Shown: piece after piece, positions 48,591-56,923 of the stretch
How positions within the stretch are numbered: the first letter of the stretch is position 1
Layout of the letters: every line of letters starts with the position of its first letter
NCBI GenBank assembly: GCA_028279505.1
Contig: JANQNP010000022.1
Coordinates: 62,001 to 126,000 of the forward strand
Reading direction: 5' to 3'
DNA from: Dehalococcoidia bacterium
GTDB lineage: Bacteria; Chloroflexota; Dehalococcoidia; UBA2979
DNA: 64,000 nucleotides
The notes under the pieces: generated by a model
Told to the model about the DNA's origin: nothing
Database searches by the model: none
What the model saw: the letters and a program-made list of their open reading frames with translations, nothing else
Position numbers and translations under genes: made by a program

Positions 48591-49475
48591 ATGCCCCCAT
48601 CTACGTCGCCGTCGCTGCGCACGATGCTCGAACGCCCGGAGCCCGTCGTCGCCACGCTCGTCTCCAATCCGCTCATGGCGAAGCTTGCCGAGCGTGCCGG
48701 CTTCGAGGCGCTCTACCTCGGCGGCGGCATGCTCGGCTACTCGAAGGTCGTCCTCGAGGCCAACCTCAACATCACCGAACTAACCCAGGCCGGCCTCGAC
48801 ATCCGCGCCGTCACCGACCTCCCGCTCATCCTCGACGGGGCCACCGGCTTCGGCGATCCGATGCACATGCACCGCACCATCCCCCTCGCCGAGGCCGCCG
48901 GCTTCGCCGCCATCGAAATCGAAGACCAGCTCATCCCCAAGCGCGCCCACCACCACGTCGGCATCGAGCACATGATCCCCACCGACCTGATGGCCGCGAA
49001 GGTGCGCGAGGCCGTAGCCGCCCGCCGCTCCGAGAACTTCCTGATCGTCGGGCGAACCAACGGCATCCGCTCCACCGACTTCGAGGACGCCATCACGAGG
49101 GCTGCCGCCTACAAGGAGGCGGGCGCGGACCTGCTGATGCTGGGCCCGAGGAATGAGACCGACATCCGCGCGATCGCGGATCACCTCGAGGGCCCATTCC
49201 AGATCCTCGTGCCAGCGGGCGGCGTCGGCGCCTTCGGATTGAGCGTCCAGGAGCTCGGCGACCTTGGCTTCAAGCTGCTCATCGACGCTGCCCGGCCGAT
49301 GCTCGCCTCCTTCCGTGCGTGGCGGGAGATCTACGAGTCGACCGCGCCCGACCTCAGCAGCAGCGCCATGTCCCCCGACGAGGCGAAGCGCCTGGCCGAG
49401 GAGCTGAACGACGCCGTCGGCATCGAGCACCTCCTCGAGATCGAGCGCGCCACCGTCGAGCGAGGCGACGACTGA
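48591..49475 (+). CDS. Isocitrate-lyase/PEP-mutase superfamily protein lacking the catalytic Cys
   Basis: 294 residues. LERPEPVVATLVSNPLMAKLAERAGFEALYLGG, LPLILDGATGFGDP and AAIEIEDQLIPKRAHHHVG follow the superfamily barrel. In lyases the metal loop reads D-x-D-x-G-[FY]-G and the gate motif K-[KR]-C-[GS]-H; here these are DGATGFG and PKRAHH, so one acidic residue and the Cys are replaced. A decarboxylase (oxaloacetate decarboxylase-like) or altered lyase is more likely than isocitrate/methylisocitrate lyase. GGAG precedes ATG at 48591. Its TGA overlaps the MFS start (TGATG). Confidence 0.8.
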   Translation: MPPSTSPSLRTMLERPEPVVATLVSNPLMAKLAERAGFEALYLGGGMLGYSKVVLEANLNITELTQAGLDIRAVTDLPLILDGATGFGDPMHMHRTIPLAEAAGFAAIEIEDQLIPKRAHHHVGIEHMIPTDLMAAKVREAVAARRSENFLIVGRTNGIRSTDFEDAITRAAAYKEAGADLLMLGPRNETDIRAIADHLEGPFQILVPAGGVGAFGLSVQELGDLGFKLLIDAARPMLASFRAWREIYESTAPDLSSSAMSPDEAKRLAEELNDAVGIEHLLEIERATVERGDD

Positions 49476-50746
49476 TGGTCGACTCGCCGCCAGCCGACAC
49501 CACCGAGGCCGAATCACCTGCCGAGGCCGAACGACCCGCCGAGGAGCAGGGCCGCCGACTGCTCTACGGCATCTCCGCCGGCCACGGCGTCAAGCACTTC
49601 GGCCAGGGCGCCGTGCTGATCCTCGTCCCCGAGGTCAAAGCCTCGCTCGCCCTCTCCGACGTCGCCGTTGGCGCAATGTTCGGCGCCCGCGACGCCTCCT
49701 CAGGCCTCGCGAACGTCCCCGCTGGCCTGCTCACCGACATGTACCGCCACCGCGTGCCGATCCTCCTCATGGTGTCGATGGCCCTCGTCGGCTCCGCCTA
49801 CCTGATGATCGGTCTCTCGAGCTGGTACTGGCTCACGCTGTTCGCGCTGATGGTGATCGGCGCGGGCACCTCGCTCTGGCACGCCCCGGCCTTCTCCGAA
49901 CTCGCCGTCCGCTACCCCCAGCGCGTCGGCTTCGCCATGGCCGCCCACTCCACCGGCGCCCAGATCGGCAACACCACCGCCCCGGTGGTCATCGGACTGC
50001 TGCTCGGCGGGATCGGCGTGCTCGGGATCGAGTGGGCGGGCCTCGGGTGGCGCACCGTCGCGCTGCTGCTCGTCGCCCCCGCCTTCACCACCGTCCTCGT
50101 CATCGCCGCCCGCTTCCGAGGCAGCCCGCCCGCCGAAACCGGCGTCTCGCTCGCCGCCTACCTCGACGCCACGGGCCGCCTGCTCCGCAACCCCGCCGTC
50201 CTCGCCCAGGCCGTGCTTCACGCCCTCCGAGGTGCCGCGCACAACTCGATCCAGCTCTTCCTCGTCATCTACATGGCCGAGGAACTGGACTACAGCGACT
50301 TCGCGGTCGGCGTGCACGTCTCGCTGCTGACCCTGGCGGGCATCGCCTCGACCCCGGTGCTGGGCGTCGCCTCGGACCGCTTCGGACGCCGCATCGTCTC
50401 AACTCTCTCCATGGCCGCGATCGCCCTCTTCGTGCTCGCCTTCCTCTGGGCCGACGACGGCTGGCAGCTCACCGTGAACACCGTCTTCCTCGGCGTCTTC
50501 ATCTTCAGCATCATGCCGGTCATCGTCGCCTCAGCCATGGACGCCACCGAAGCCGGCTCCGAGGGCACCTCGGTCGCCGCCCTCTTCGCCGGCGGCGCCT
50601 TGATCGGCGCCGTCGCCCCACCGATCGCCGGCGCCATCAACACCGCCTCCGGCTTCGACGGCGTCGTCATCTTCGTCGCCGGCCTCGCCGCCGCCGGCAC
50701 GCTGCTCTCCTGGTTCGCCCCACGCGGACGCGAGGTGGACGCGTAG
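49475..50746 (+). CDS. MFS transporter
   Basis: 423 residues. An acidic, Ala/Glu-rich N-terminal tail (about 30 residues) precedes 12 helices; first motif LLTDMYRHRVPILL, second-half motif GVASDRFGRRIVST. Overlaps the preceding enzyme gene by one base (TGATG), so it is likely the transporter for that enzyme's substrate or product, such as a dicarboxylic acid. Which direction it pumps cannot be told. Confidence 0.87.
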   Translation: MVDSPPADTTEAESPAEAERPAEEQGRRLLYGISAGHGVKHFGQGAVLILVPEVKASLALSDVAVGAMFGARDASSGLANVPAGLLTDMYRHRVPILLMVSMALVGSAYLMIGLSSWYWLTLFALMVIGAGTSLWHAPAFSELAVRYPQRVGFAMAAHSTGAQIGNTTAPVVIGLLLGGIGVLGIEWAGLGWRTVALLLVAPAFTTVLVIAARFRGSPPAETGVSLAAYLDATGRLLRNPAVLAQAVLHALRGAAHNSIQLFLVIYMAEELDYSDFAVGVHVSLLTLAGIASTPVLGVASDRFGRRIVSTLSMAAIALFVLAFLWADDGWQLTVNTVFLGVFIFSIMPVIVASAMDATEAGSEGTSVAALFAGGALIGAVAPPIAGAINTASGFDGVVIFVAGLAAAGTLLSWFAPRGREVDA

Positions 50747-50761
50747 CGGCGTGGTGACTAC

Positions 50762-51808
50762 CTAGCGCCAGGCGCGACGATGAGGGCCCCATGGATGCCA
50801 CGCGAGGCCGTCGGAACCGTACTGAGCGAAGACGTGCCCGCCGGGCGCAACGAGTTCGTCAATCGCCGCGATCGCCTCTGTGTCGAGGGAGAGTTCGCAA
50901 GCGTCAAGCGCCTGCTCGAGATGCTCGATCGTTCGTGGCCCCAGGAGGACGCACGTTGGTTCCGGCCTCCCGGAAACCCAGGCATGTCCGAACGCCGCGG
51001 TCGACATCCCTCGCTCGGCCGCGAGGTCGCGGACCGCGGCAACCACCTCGAACACGGCGCGTGTCAGCTTGCGGTGGCGTCCCGCCCAGAACGCCTCGTG
51101 TCGCGACCCCGCCGGCGCGTCGGCGTCTGGCGAGTACGCGTCTCCGATCACGCCGCCGGCCAGCGGCGACCAGGTGAGCAGGGCGATGTCGTACGTCTCG
51201 GCCATGGGAGCGAGCTCCCGCTCGATCCGGCGATCGAGGAGGTTGTAGACCGGTTGCTCAGTCACAAACCGCACCAGCCGCCGAACATCGGAAGCCCAGA
51301 GCGACTCTGTTAGCTGCCACGCCGCGAAGCTGCTCGACCCGACGTACCGCACCTTCCCCGCGCGGACGAGGTCATCCAGGGCACCCAACGTCTCGTCGAT
51401 CGGGATGTCGTTCGAGGGGTGGTGAACCTGGTAGAGATCGATCGTGTCGACGCCAAGCCGGCGCAAAGACCTCTCACACTCACGCACGATGTTCCGACGG
51501 CTCGAACCGATTGAGCCCTGCGCTTCGCTCATCGGAAAGAACATCTTGGTTGCGATCACCACGTCGTCGCGTCGACGGCTCTGGAGCCAGCGACCGATGA
51601 TCTCTTCGCTACGCCCGCGTCCGCTCATGAAGTCGCCAGCCTCGTGCCCGTAGACATTCGCGGTATCGATCAGCGAGACGCCACGCTCGACCGCGCGGTC
51701 GAGGATGCTGAGCGCGGTGGCCTCGTCGGTCCGACCGCCGAAGTTCATCGTCCCGAGGGCGATACGACCGACCTCGAGCCCCGTCCTTCCGAGAAGCGTC
51801 GACTGCAT
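50762..51808 (-). CDS. Aldo/keto reductase
   Basis: 348 residues. TGLEVGRIALGTMNFGGRTDEATALSILDRAVERGVSLIDTANVYGHEAG, IATKMFF and LYQVHHPSNDIP carry the Asp-Tyr-Lys-His catalytic tetrad; VLLGPRTIEHLEQALDA is the NADPH-binding end. Reduces a carbonyl using NADPH. Its ATG overlaps the TGA of the MerR gene (TGATG), so reductase and regulator are co-translated from the MerR promoter. Confidence 0.92.
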   Translation of the reverse strand: MQSTLLGRTGLEVGRIALGTMNFGGRTDEATALSILDRAVERGVSLIDTANVYGHEAGDFMSGRGRSEEIIGRWLQSRRRDDVVIATKMFFPMSEAQGSIGSSRRNIVRECERSLRRLGVDTIDLYQVHHPSNDIPIDETLGALDDLVRAGKVRYVGSSSFAAWQLTESLWASDVRRLVRFVTEQPVYNLLDRRIERELAPMAETYDIALLTWSPLAGGVIGDAYSPDADAPAGSRHEAFWAGRHRKLTRAVFEVVAAVRDLAAERGMSTAAFGHAWVSGRPEPTCVLLGPRTIEHLEQALDACELSLDTEAIAAIDELVAPGGHVFAQYGSDGLAWHPWGPHRRAWR

Positions 51809-52167
51809 CAGCGGCCCGCCGACCGCCGCGCCGCGACCTTGCGCTCGACCATCTCGATGTAGCGATCCAGCTGCGCGCGACGGTCGCGCAGCGCCTCGAC
51901 GTGCTCCTGCATCACTAGGTCGATCGCCCCCGTCGGGGAACCGGAGGTAACGGAGGCCACGTACCGCCTGATCAGGGCGACCGGCATGCCGAGGGCTCTG
52001 AGGCAGGCGGTGTACTCGAGCCAGGCGAGTGCCTCGTCGTCAAACGCGCGCCGTCCACCGGCGGTGCGTGGCACGGGAGGGATGAGCCCGGCTCTCTCGT
52101 AGTATCGGACCGCGTGAACGGTCAGCCCCACTCGGTCAGCAGCCTCTGAAGTCGTGAGCGTCACCAT
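51808..52167 (-). CDS. MerR-family transcriptional regulator
   Basis: 119 residues. TTSEAADRVGLTVHAVRYYERAGLIPPVPRTAGGRRAFDDEALAWLEYTACLRALGMPVALIRRYV is the MerR winged helix and dimerisation start; QEHVEALRDRRAQLDRYIEMVERKV is the coiled coil. No Cys sensor loop, so it likely senses an organic compound or redox-active small molecule through its short C-terminus. No Shine-Dalgarno; the promoter below would make a leaderless message. Controls itself and the coupled aldo/keto reductase. Confidence 0.92.
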   Translation of the reverse strand: MVTLTTSEAADRVGLTVHAVRYYERAGLIPPVPRTAGGRRAFDDEALAWLEYTACLRALGMPVALIRRYVASVTSGSPTGAIDLVMQEHVEALRDRRAQLDRYIEMVERKVAARRSAGR

Positions 52168-52174
52168 CGGCGCC

Positions 52175-52205
52175 ACCGTAGAACTTCGAGCGCGCTCGAA
52201 GTCAA
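52175..52205 (-). promoter_or_regulatory. MerR-type promoter with 19-bp spacer and operator palindrome
   Basis: On the minus strand, TTGACT (52200-52205) is followed by exactly 19 bases and TACGGT (52175-52180). A perfect 20-base palindrome with half-site ACTTCGAGCG (52183-52202) fills the spacer. Over-long 19-base spacers with a central dyad are the hallmark of MerR-activated promoters. Predicted start of transcription is at or next to the ATG at 52167. Confidence 0.75.
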
Positions 52206-52249
52206 GACCGCCATAGCGCGAACTCCGCTGAGCGACGCCCGCGAGCGCG

Positions 52250-53410
52250 CTACTCGCCCACCGTCGCTCCGAGGAATGTCGCGCCTGCCGTGCGGTAGGC
52301 GGATTCGGAGAGCGCCATGTGCTGCGTGAGCACGTGAAGATCTCGCCAGCAGCGACCGAGGTCCGAGCTCTCGAAGGCGGAAGACATCCCCGAGGCGCGC
52401 TGCAACAGGTCAACCGAGCGCGCCGCCGAGCTGGCCGCGTGCGCGGCCGCGAGGCGCACCCGCGCCTCCGCCTCGGGCGTGAGTTCGCGACCTTCGACGG
52501 TCTCGTTCCAGGCGCGCTCCGCCGTCTCGTAGAACAGCGCGCGAGCCGCGGCGACGAGGGCTTCGGCCTCGCCGAGGGCCCTCTGAGCCTCGGGGAATTC
52601 GCGGAGCGGCGCACGGGCCGCGGCCGGGCGCTTCTCAGCCGCGAAGGGAACGAAGAGGTCGAGCGCGTGGCGCGCGATGCCAAGCCCCGCCGCACCGAAC
52701 GACAGCTCGGCGATCGACATGAACGGAAACCGGTAGAGCAGACCGGACTCGTGCGGCGTGTCTGTAAACACCGAGAAGGTGTGCGACTCCGGCACGAACG
52801 TCGGCGCGACCTCGATGTCGTGGCTCCCGGTCGCGCGGAGCCCGCTGACGTGCCACGTATCGAGGACGGTGACCGCCTCCGCCGGAAAGCTCATCGCGCG
52901 AATCAGCGGGTTGCCGGCGTCGTCGACCACGGGCTCGCCGCCCTCGCAGACGACACAGTTCGCGGTGAACCACGTCGCGTGGTGCGCGCCGCTGGCGAAA
53001 CGCCAGCGCCCTTCGGCACGGTAGCCACCCTCGACGCGCTCCGCGCGGCCGCTCGGCGCACCCGAACCTGCGATCAGCGCCTCGGCGGGCCCAAACATCT
53101 CCGTGGCAGCGTCAGGCTCGAGGAACGCGGCGAAGAGCCCGCCACCCGTGCCAATCGTGACCACCCAACCCACCGAACCATCCAGGCGAGACGCGGCCTC
53201 GAAGATGCGAAGGGACGCCGGAAGCGGGAGTTCGAGCCCGCCGATCGAGCGAGGAACCCAGAGGCCGTAGAGCCGGGCAGCGGCGATCCGGTCCGCGATC
53301 TCCGGATCGAGCCGGCGGTTCGCCTCCGCGTCCACCGCGCCCTCCGCGACATCGGGAGCGAGTGCCTCCAGCGCCGCAAGCAGCTCTGCCTCGGTGCCAG
53401 CATCCGTCAT
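52250..53410 (-). CDS. Acyl-CoA-dehydrogenase-fold flavoprotein (HsaA/monooxygenase-like)
   Basis: 386 residues. GLWVPRSIGGLELPLPASLRIFEAASRLDGSVGWVVTIGTGGG, then YRAEGRWRFASGAHHATWFTANCVV and DTWHVSGLRATGSHDIEVAPTFVPESHTF, follow the flavin-dependent hydroxylase subgroup of the family, where the catalytic Glu of dehydrogenases is missing. GLRATGSHDIEV is the subgroup's landmark. It probably hydroxylates an aromatic or other small molecule, normally with a separate flavin reductase, none of which is nearby. GAGGG precedes the ATG. Confidence 0.8.
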   Translation of the reverse strand: MTDAGTEAELLAALEALAPDVAEGAVDAEANRRLDPEIADRIAAARLYGLWVPRSIGGLELPLPASLRIFEAASRLDGSVGWVVTIGTGGGLFAAFLEPDAATEMFGPAEALIAGSGAPSGRAERVEGGYRAEGRWRFASGAHHATWFTANCVVCEGGEPVVDDAGNPLIRAMSFPAEAVTVLDTWHVSGLRATGSHDIEVAPTFVPESHTFSVFTDTPHESGLLYRFPFMSIAELSFGAAGLGIARHALDLFVPFAAEKRPAAARAPLREFPEAQRALGEAEALVAAARALFYETAERAWNETVEGRELTPEAEARVRLAAAHAASSAARSVDLLQRASGMSSAFESSDLGRCWRDLHVLTQHMALSESAYRTAGATFLGATVGE

Positions 53411-53462
53411 CGAGATCGCCCTCGGGCCAGCACCATCTAGCAGCTCGCGACCGGAAACGAGA

Positions 53463-54629
53463 CTAGCTGAGCAGATCCCGAATCCGCGACACCGCCTCGG
53501 CGATCTCCTCCGCGCTCGCCGCGTACGAGAACCGCAGGTACCCCTGCCCCAGCGCGCCAAAGCTCGTGCCCGAGACCACCGCGACGCCCACCTCTTCGAG
53601 CAGCTTCTGTTGCAGCGCCTGCGAGTCCATCCCCGTCCCGGTGATGTTCGGGAACGCGTAGAACGCCCCGCCCGGATCGACGCAGCTGAACCCCGGCACC
53701 GTGTTCAGCTCCCGCACGATCAGCTCGCGCCGCTCGTCGAACGCCTGGACCATCATCTCGATGTTGTCGTCGGGCCCCTCGAGGGCTGCGATCGCCGCGT
53801 GCTGCGTCGCCGCGTTGACGCATGAGTACGAGTTCACCGCCAGCCGCTCCACGTGCGGGAACAGCTCCGGCGGGAAGATGCCGTACCCGATCCGCCAGCC
53901 CGTCATCGCGTAGGTCTTGCTCCACCCCTCGAGGAGGATCAGCCGGTCCCGGATCTCCGGGTAGTTCAGCAGGCTCACGTGCTCACGCCCGCCGTAGAGG
54001 ATCCAGCTGTAGACCTCGTCGCTCAGGATCGTCGCATCGGGGTACGCCGCCAGGCCGGCGACCAGCTTCTCGATCTCGGATGCCGGCACCACGCCGCCGG
54101 TCGGGTTGCTCGGGCTGTTGAGGATGATCAGACGCGTGCGCTCATTGACCTTCGACAGCACGTCGTCCGCGCTGAACGAGAACCCGGTCGACTCGTGCAG
54201 CTCGATCGGCACCGCCGTTGCCCCGGTGAAGTTGATCATCGACTCGTAGATCGGGAACCCGGGGTTCGGGTACATGATCTCGGCGCCCGGCTCCCCGAAC
54301 AGCAGGATCGAGAAGTGCATCACCGGCTTCGCGCCCGGCGTCACCAGCACCGTCGAGGGATCCACGTCCGCGCCGTGCCGCCGTTTCAGGTCGGCGGCCA
54401 CCGCCTCGCGCAGCGGCGGGATCCCCGCCGCCGGCGTGTACCCGTGCTCGCCCCGATCGAGGGCAGCCTTCGCCGCCTCCACCACGTGGTCAGGCGTCCG
54501 GAAGTCGGGCTGCCCGATCCCGAGGTTGATGATGTCGCGCCCCTCGGCCGCGAGCTGGTTCGCGCGGGCCAGTACCTCGAACGCGGTCTCGGTGCCCAGG
54601 CGGTCGAACGCGGCGATCGGGGCGGTCAT
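53463..54629 (-). CDS. Class I/II PLP-dependent aminotransferase
   Basis: 388 residues. INLGIGQPDFRTPDHVVEAAKAAL starts the fold; NSPSNPTGGVV binds the carboxylate-side; DATILSDEVYSWILYGG has the Asp-x-x-Tyr pair for the pyridine ring; LEGWSKTYAMTGWRIGYG carries the Schiff-base Lys; YLRFSYAAS the substrate-binding Arg. Typical aspartate/aromatic aminotransferase of the AspC/PatA type. ATG at 54629 with GAGAGG upstream. Next gene is divergent. Confidence 0.93.
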   Translation of the reverse strand: MTAPIAAFDRLGTETAFEVLARANQLAAEGRDIINLGIGQPDFRTPDHVVEAAKAALDRGEHGYTPAAGIPPLREAVAADLKRRHGADVDPSTVLVTPGAKPVMHFSILLFGEPGAEIMYPNPGFPIYESMINFTGATAVPIELHESTGFSFSADDVLSKVNERTRLIILNSPSNPTGGVVPASEIEKLVAGLAAYPDATILSDEVYSWILYGGREHVSLLNYPEIRDRLILLEGWSKTYAMTGWRIGYGIFPPELFPHVERLAVNSYSCVNAATQHAAIAALEGPDDNIEMMVQAFDERRELIVRELNTVPGFSCVDPGGAFYAFPNITGTGMDSQALQQKLLEEVGVAVVSGTSFGALGQGYLRFSYAASAEEIAEAVSRIRDLLS

Positions 54630-54753
54630 GGGGGAGTCCTCTCCTCGCGAAGAGGACACATTACGGGCGTTGAGAGACACGGGCGATCCTCGCGGTGACA
54701 CAAGCCGCCAGACCCGCGTGGTGCTCGACGGGAGCGACGTCGAACCCGCCTTG

Positions 54754-54759
54754 TAGACT
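54754..54759 (+). promoter_or_regulatory. Predicted -10 box (TAGACT), leaderless start
   Basis: TAGACT ends 6 bases before the ATG at 54766, the same box and spacing as at yedK. No Shine-Dalgarno precedes the start. Confidence 0.45.
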
Positions 54760-54765
54760 CCGCGC

Positions 54766-55800
54766 ATGCTTCCCGAAACGACCGAACACAGCGTCCAGCT
54801 CGGCGACCACCACCAGTTCTACCTCGCATCGGGTCCCGAGGATGGCCCGCTCCTCATCTTCGTCCACGGCTGGCCCGAGCTCTCCCTGAGCTGGCGCCAC
54901 CAGCTGCCCGCGTTCGGCGCGCTCGGCTTCCGCGCGATCGCACCGGACCTCCGCGGCTACGGCCGCTCGACGGCGTACCGACGCCACGAGGACTACGCGC
55001 AGTCCGAGGTCGTCGGCGACATGATCGGTCTGCTCGACGCGCTCGACCGCGACCGCGCGGTCTGGATTGGCCACGACTGGGGCGCGCCAACGGTCTGGAT
55101 GATCGCCGCGCACCACCCCGACCGCTGCCACGGCGTCGCCAACCTCAACGTCCCGTACGCCTCGGTGGATCGCGGTTGGGAGGCGATGCTCCCGCTCGTC
55201 GATCGCGACGTGTACCCGGAGGAGACCTATCCGCTGGGCCAGTGGGAGTACATGGGCTTCTACCAGGAGCAGTTCGACGTCGCGACTGCCGCCTTCGACG
55301 CCAACCCCTACAACGTCGTCAAGATGCTGTTCCGCAAGGGGAACCCGGCGGGCGTCGGGAAGCTGTCGGGCACCTCGCAGACGCGGATCAACGGCGGCTG
55401 GTTCGGTGAGGCCGCGGAAGCCCCGGACGTGCCTCGTGATGCGGACGTCGTCACCGAAGCGGATCTACGCACCTATGCCGAGGCGCTCGCGCGCAACAGC
55501 TTCTTCGGCCCTGACTCGTACTACATGAACCACGACGCGAACCGCGCCTACGCGATGTCAGCACCCAACGAGGGCCGGCTCGCAATGCCGGTGCTGTTCC
55601 TCCACGGCCGCTACGACTTCACCTGCGAGACCGTCGAGTCGCGGATGGCCGACCCGATGCGCGAGCTCTGCAGCGACCTCACCGAGCACATCGTCGACTC
55701 GGGCCACTGGATGGCGCAGGAGAAGCCGGCTGCGGTGAACGCGGCACTCGCCGCCTGGCTCGCGCGGAAGCTGCCCCATGTCTGGCCCGAGGTTCGCTAG
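54766..55800 (+). CDS. Epoxide-hydrolase-like alpha/beta hydrolase
   Basis: 344 residues. FVHGWPELSLSWRHQLPAF gives the HGxP oxyanion motif; IAPDLRGYGRSTAY the second motif; AVWIGHDWGAPTVWMIA carries Asp in place of Ser as the nucleophile, which marks epoxide hydrolases and haloalkane dehalogenases; HIVDSGHWMAQEKP provides the His. The cap domain has Tyr residues (QWEYMGFYQEQF; GPDSYYMNH) that could protonate an epoxide, favouring an epoxide hydrolase. Ends before a strong hairpin. Confidence 0.88.
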   Translation: MLPETTEHSVQLGDHHQFYLASGPEDGPLLIFVHGWPELSLSWRHQLPAFGALGFRAIAPDLRGYGRSTAYRRHEDYAQSEVVGDMIGLLDALDRDRAVWIGHDWGAPTVWMIAAHHPDRCHGVANLNVPYASVDRGWEAMLPLVDRDVYPEETYPLGQWEYMGFYQEQFDVATAAFDANPYNVVKMLFRKGNPAGVGKLSGTSQTRINGGWFGEAAEAPDVPRDADVVTEADLRTYAEALARNSFFGPDSYYMNHDANRAYAMSAPNEGRLAMPVLFLHGRYDFTCETVESRMADPMRELCSDLTEHIVDSGHWMAQEKPAAVNAALAAWLARKLPHVWPEVR

Positions 55801-55820
55801 CCGCGGATCTCGCCGATGTC

Positions 55821-55849
55821 CGGCGGCTCGGCGCAGCGCCGAGCCGCCG
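55821..55849 (+). terminator. Hairpin after the epoxide-hydrolase-like gene
   Basis: CGGCGGCTCGGC (55821-55832) and its exact complement (55838-55849) flank a 5-base loop, 20 bases after the stop. No T-run. Confidence 0.65.
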
Positions 55850-55887
55850 TTCGACCCGCGTTTACACATCGCAAATGTTATGTCGCT

Positions 55888-55893
55888 TATACT
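55888..55893 (+). promoter_or_regulatory. Likely -10 box (TATACT) in an AT-rich promoter region
   Basis: TATACT, five of six consensus bases, within the AT-richest 40 bases of the area; TTTACA lies 21 bases upstream, too far for a normal -35. The start at 55933 is 39 bases on. Confidence 0.45.
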
Positions 55894-55932
55894 GCAGTCG
55901 TGGCGGACTGAGTTGTCGAGAGGCGGAACACC

Positions 55933-56259
55933 ATGGTGACTGATCGACGAATGCTCGCCGCTCCGGCTGTTGCGCTGCCGCTGCTGACCGGCGCCATCAT
56001 CGGCGGGCTGATGCTCGCGCGCCGGCTCCGACAAGCCGCGACGACCACCATCCTCGCCTTCGGCCGATACCGCGACGACGTCTACTACGCCGCAGCGCTC
56101 GCCGGCGACACCGACCCACGCCGCACCGCCCTCGCGATCGACGATCACGGCACCGAGGTCATCGTCACCACCGAGGAGGCCGACACCTTCTTCGCCGCCT
56201 CGCTCGCGGGCGACGCGCACCCGTACCAGACCGCGCTGGGACTCCAGCCCGCGACCTAG
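55933..56259 (+). CDS. Small membrane-anchored protein with an internal sequence repeat
   Basis: 108 residues. One N-terminal helix (LAAPAVALPLLTGAIIGGLML), a basic stretch, then two copies of a roughly 20-residue unit: DDVYYAAALAGDTDPRRTAL (about 48-67) and ADTFFAASLAGDAHPYQTAL (about 83-102). Aromatic pair, A-A-x-L-A-G-D and T-A-L are kept. No family recognised. GAGAGG precedes the ATG by 8 bases. Ends beside a hairpin shared with a convergent phosphatase gene. Confidence 0.65.
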   Translation: MVTDRRMLAAPAVALPLLTGAIIGGLMLARRLRQAATTTILAFGRYRDDVYYAAALAGDTDPRRTALAIDDHGTEVIVTTEEADTFFAASLAGDAHPYQTALGLQPAT

Positions 56260-56265
56260 CGAGCG

Positions 56266-56283
56266 GCGGCAGCTGACTGCCGC
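56266..56283. terminator. Hairpin between convergent genes
   Basis: GCGGCAG and CTGCCGC pair (7 bp) around a CTGA loop, 6 bases after the stop at 56259. Confidence 0.5.
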
Positions 56284-56356
56284 TACTTGGCCGCCCACCC
56301 CGTGGGAACGCCCTCGCTCCTGGGCGCGGCGCGGCTCAGAGTCGCGGCCCGGAGGG

Positions 56357-56923
56357 TCAAATGCCATCGGGGCTGAACTCGTAGACCACGCCGTTCTCCG
56401 GCGTGATCCCCGACAGCGAGCGGATGAACCCCTGGTGGCTCACCAGCAGCACCGACCGCTCCTCGCGGCCGCGCAACCACTCGAGGAACGCGTCCACACG
56501 CGTCGCCATGTGCGCGTGCGACTCCACGAGGACCCCAAGCCGATCCGGCACGCCGCCGCCGGTCCACCAGATCTCCTCGAGGTGAGCGAGATCCAGCATC
56601 GGATACTCGCCCGCCAGCACCGAAGCCGGCCGCCCCACGTCCGACGGATCGCTCTGCCGCTCCCGCACGTTCGCGTCGACGCGGATCGGCGCCGCGCCAT
56701 CCTCGGCCACCGTGAGCGCGGTATCGAGCGTCCGCGTGAACGGCGAGGCGACGATCAGATCGACCTCGAGCGTTCGAACGACCTCGGCAGCCGCGCGCGC
56801 TTGCTCCCAGCCGAGCTCGGTAAGGCGAGCGTCCTCGATCCCCGGGTCCACGCCGGTGGTGTCGTACGACACCTGGAACTCGGATTGCCCGTGGCGGAGG
56901 AGATAGAGGTGGGTACCGATCAA
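56357..56923 (-). CDS. Histidine phosphatase (phosphoglycerate-mutase-like)
   Basis: 188 residues. YLLRHGQSEFQ holds the phosphorylated His in the RHG motif; LIVASPFTRTLDTAL the second Arg; SVLLVSHQGFIRSL the second His. It dephosphorylates a small phosphoester. The TTG start at 56923 overlaps the TGA of the zinc-ribbon gene (TTGA), so the two proteins are co-translated. Start codon TTG is unusual but no other start fits. Confidence 0.85.
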   Translation of the reverse strand: MIGTHLYLLRHGQSEFQVSYDTTGVDPGIEDARLTELGWEQARAAAEVVRTLEVDLIVASPFTRTLDTALTVAEDGAAPIRVDANVRERQSDPSDVGRPASVLAGEYPMLDLAHLEEIWWTGGGVPDRLGVLVESHAHMATRVDAFLEWLRGREERSVLLVSHQGFIRSLSGITPENGVVYEFSPDGI

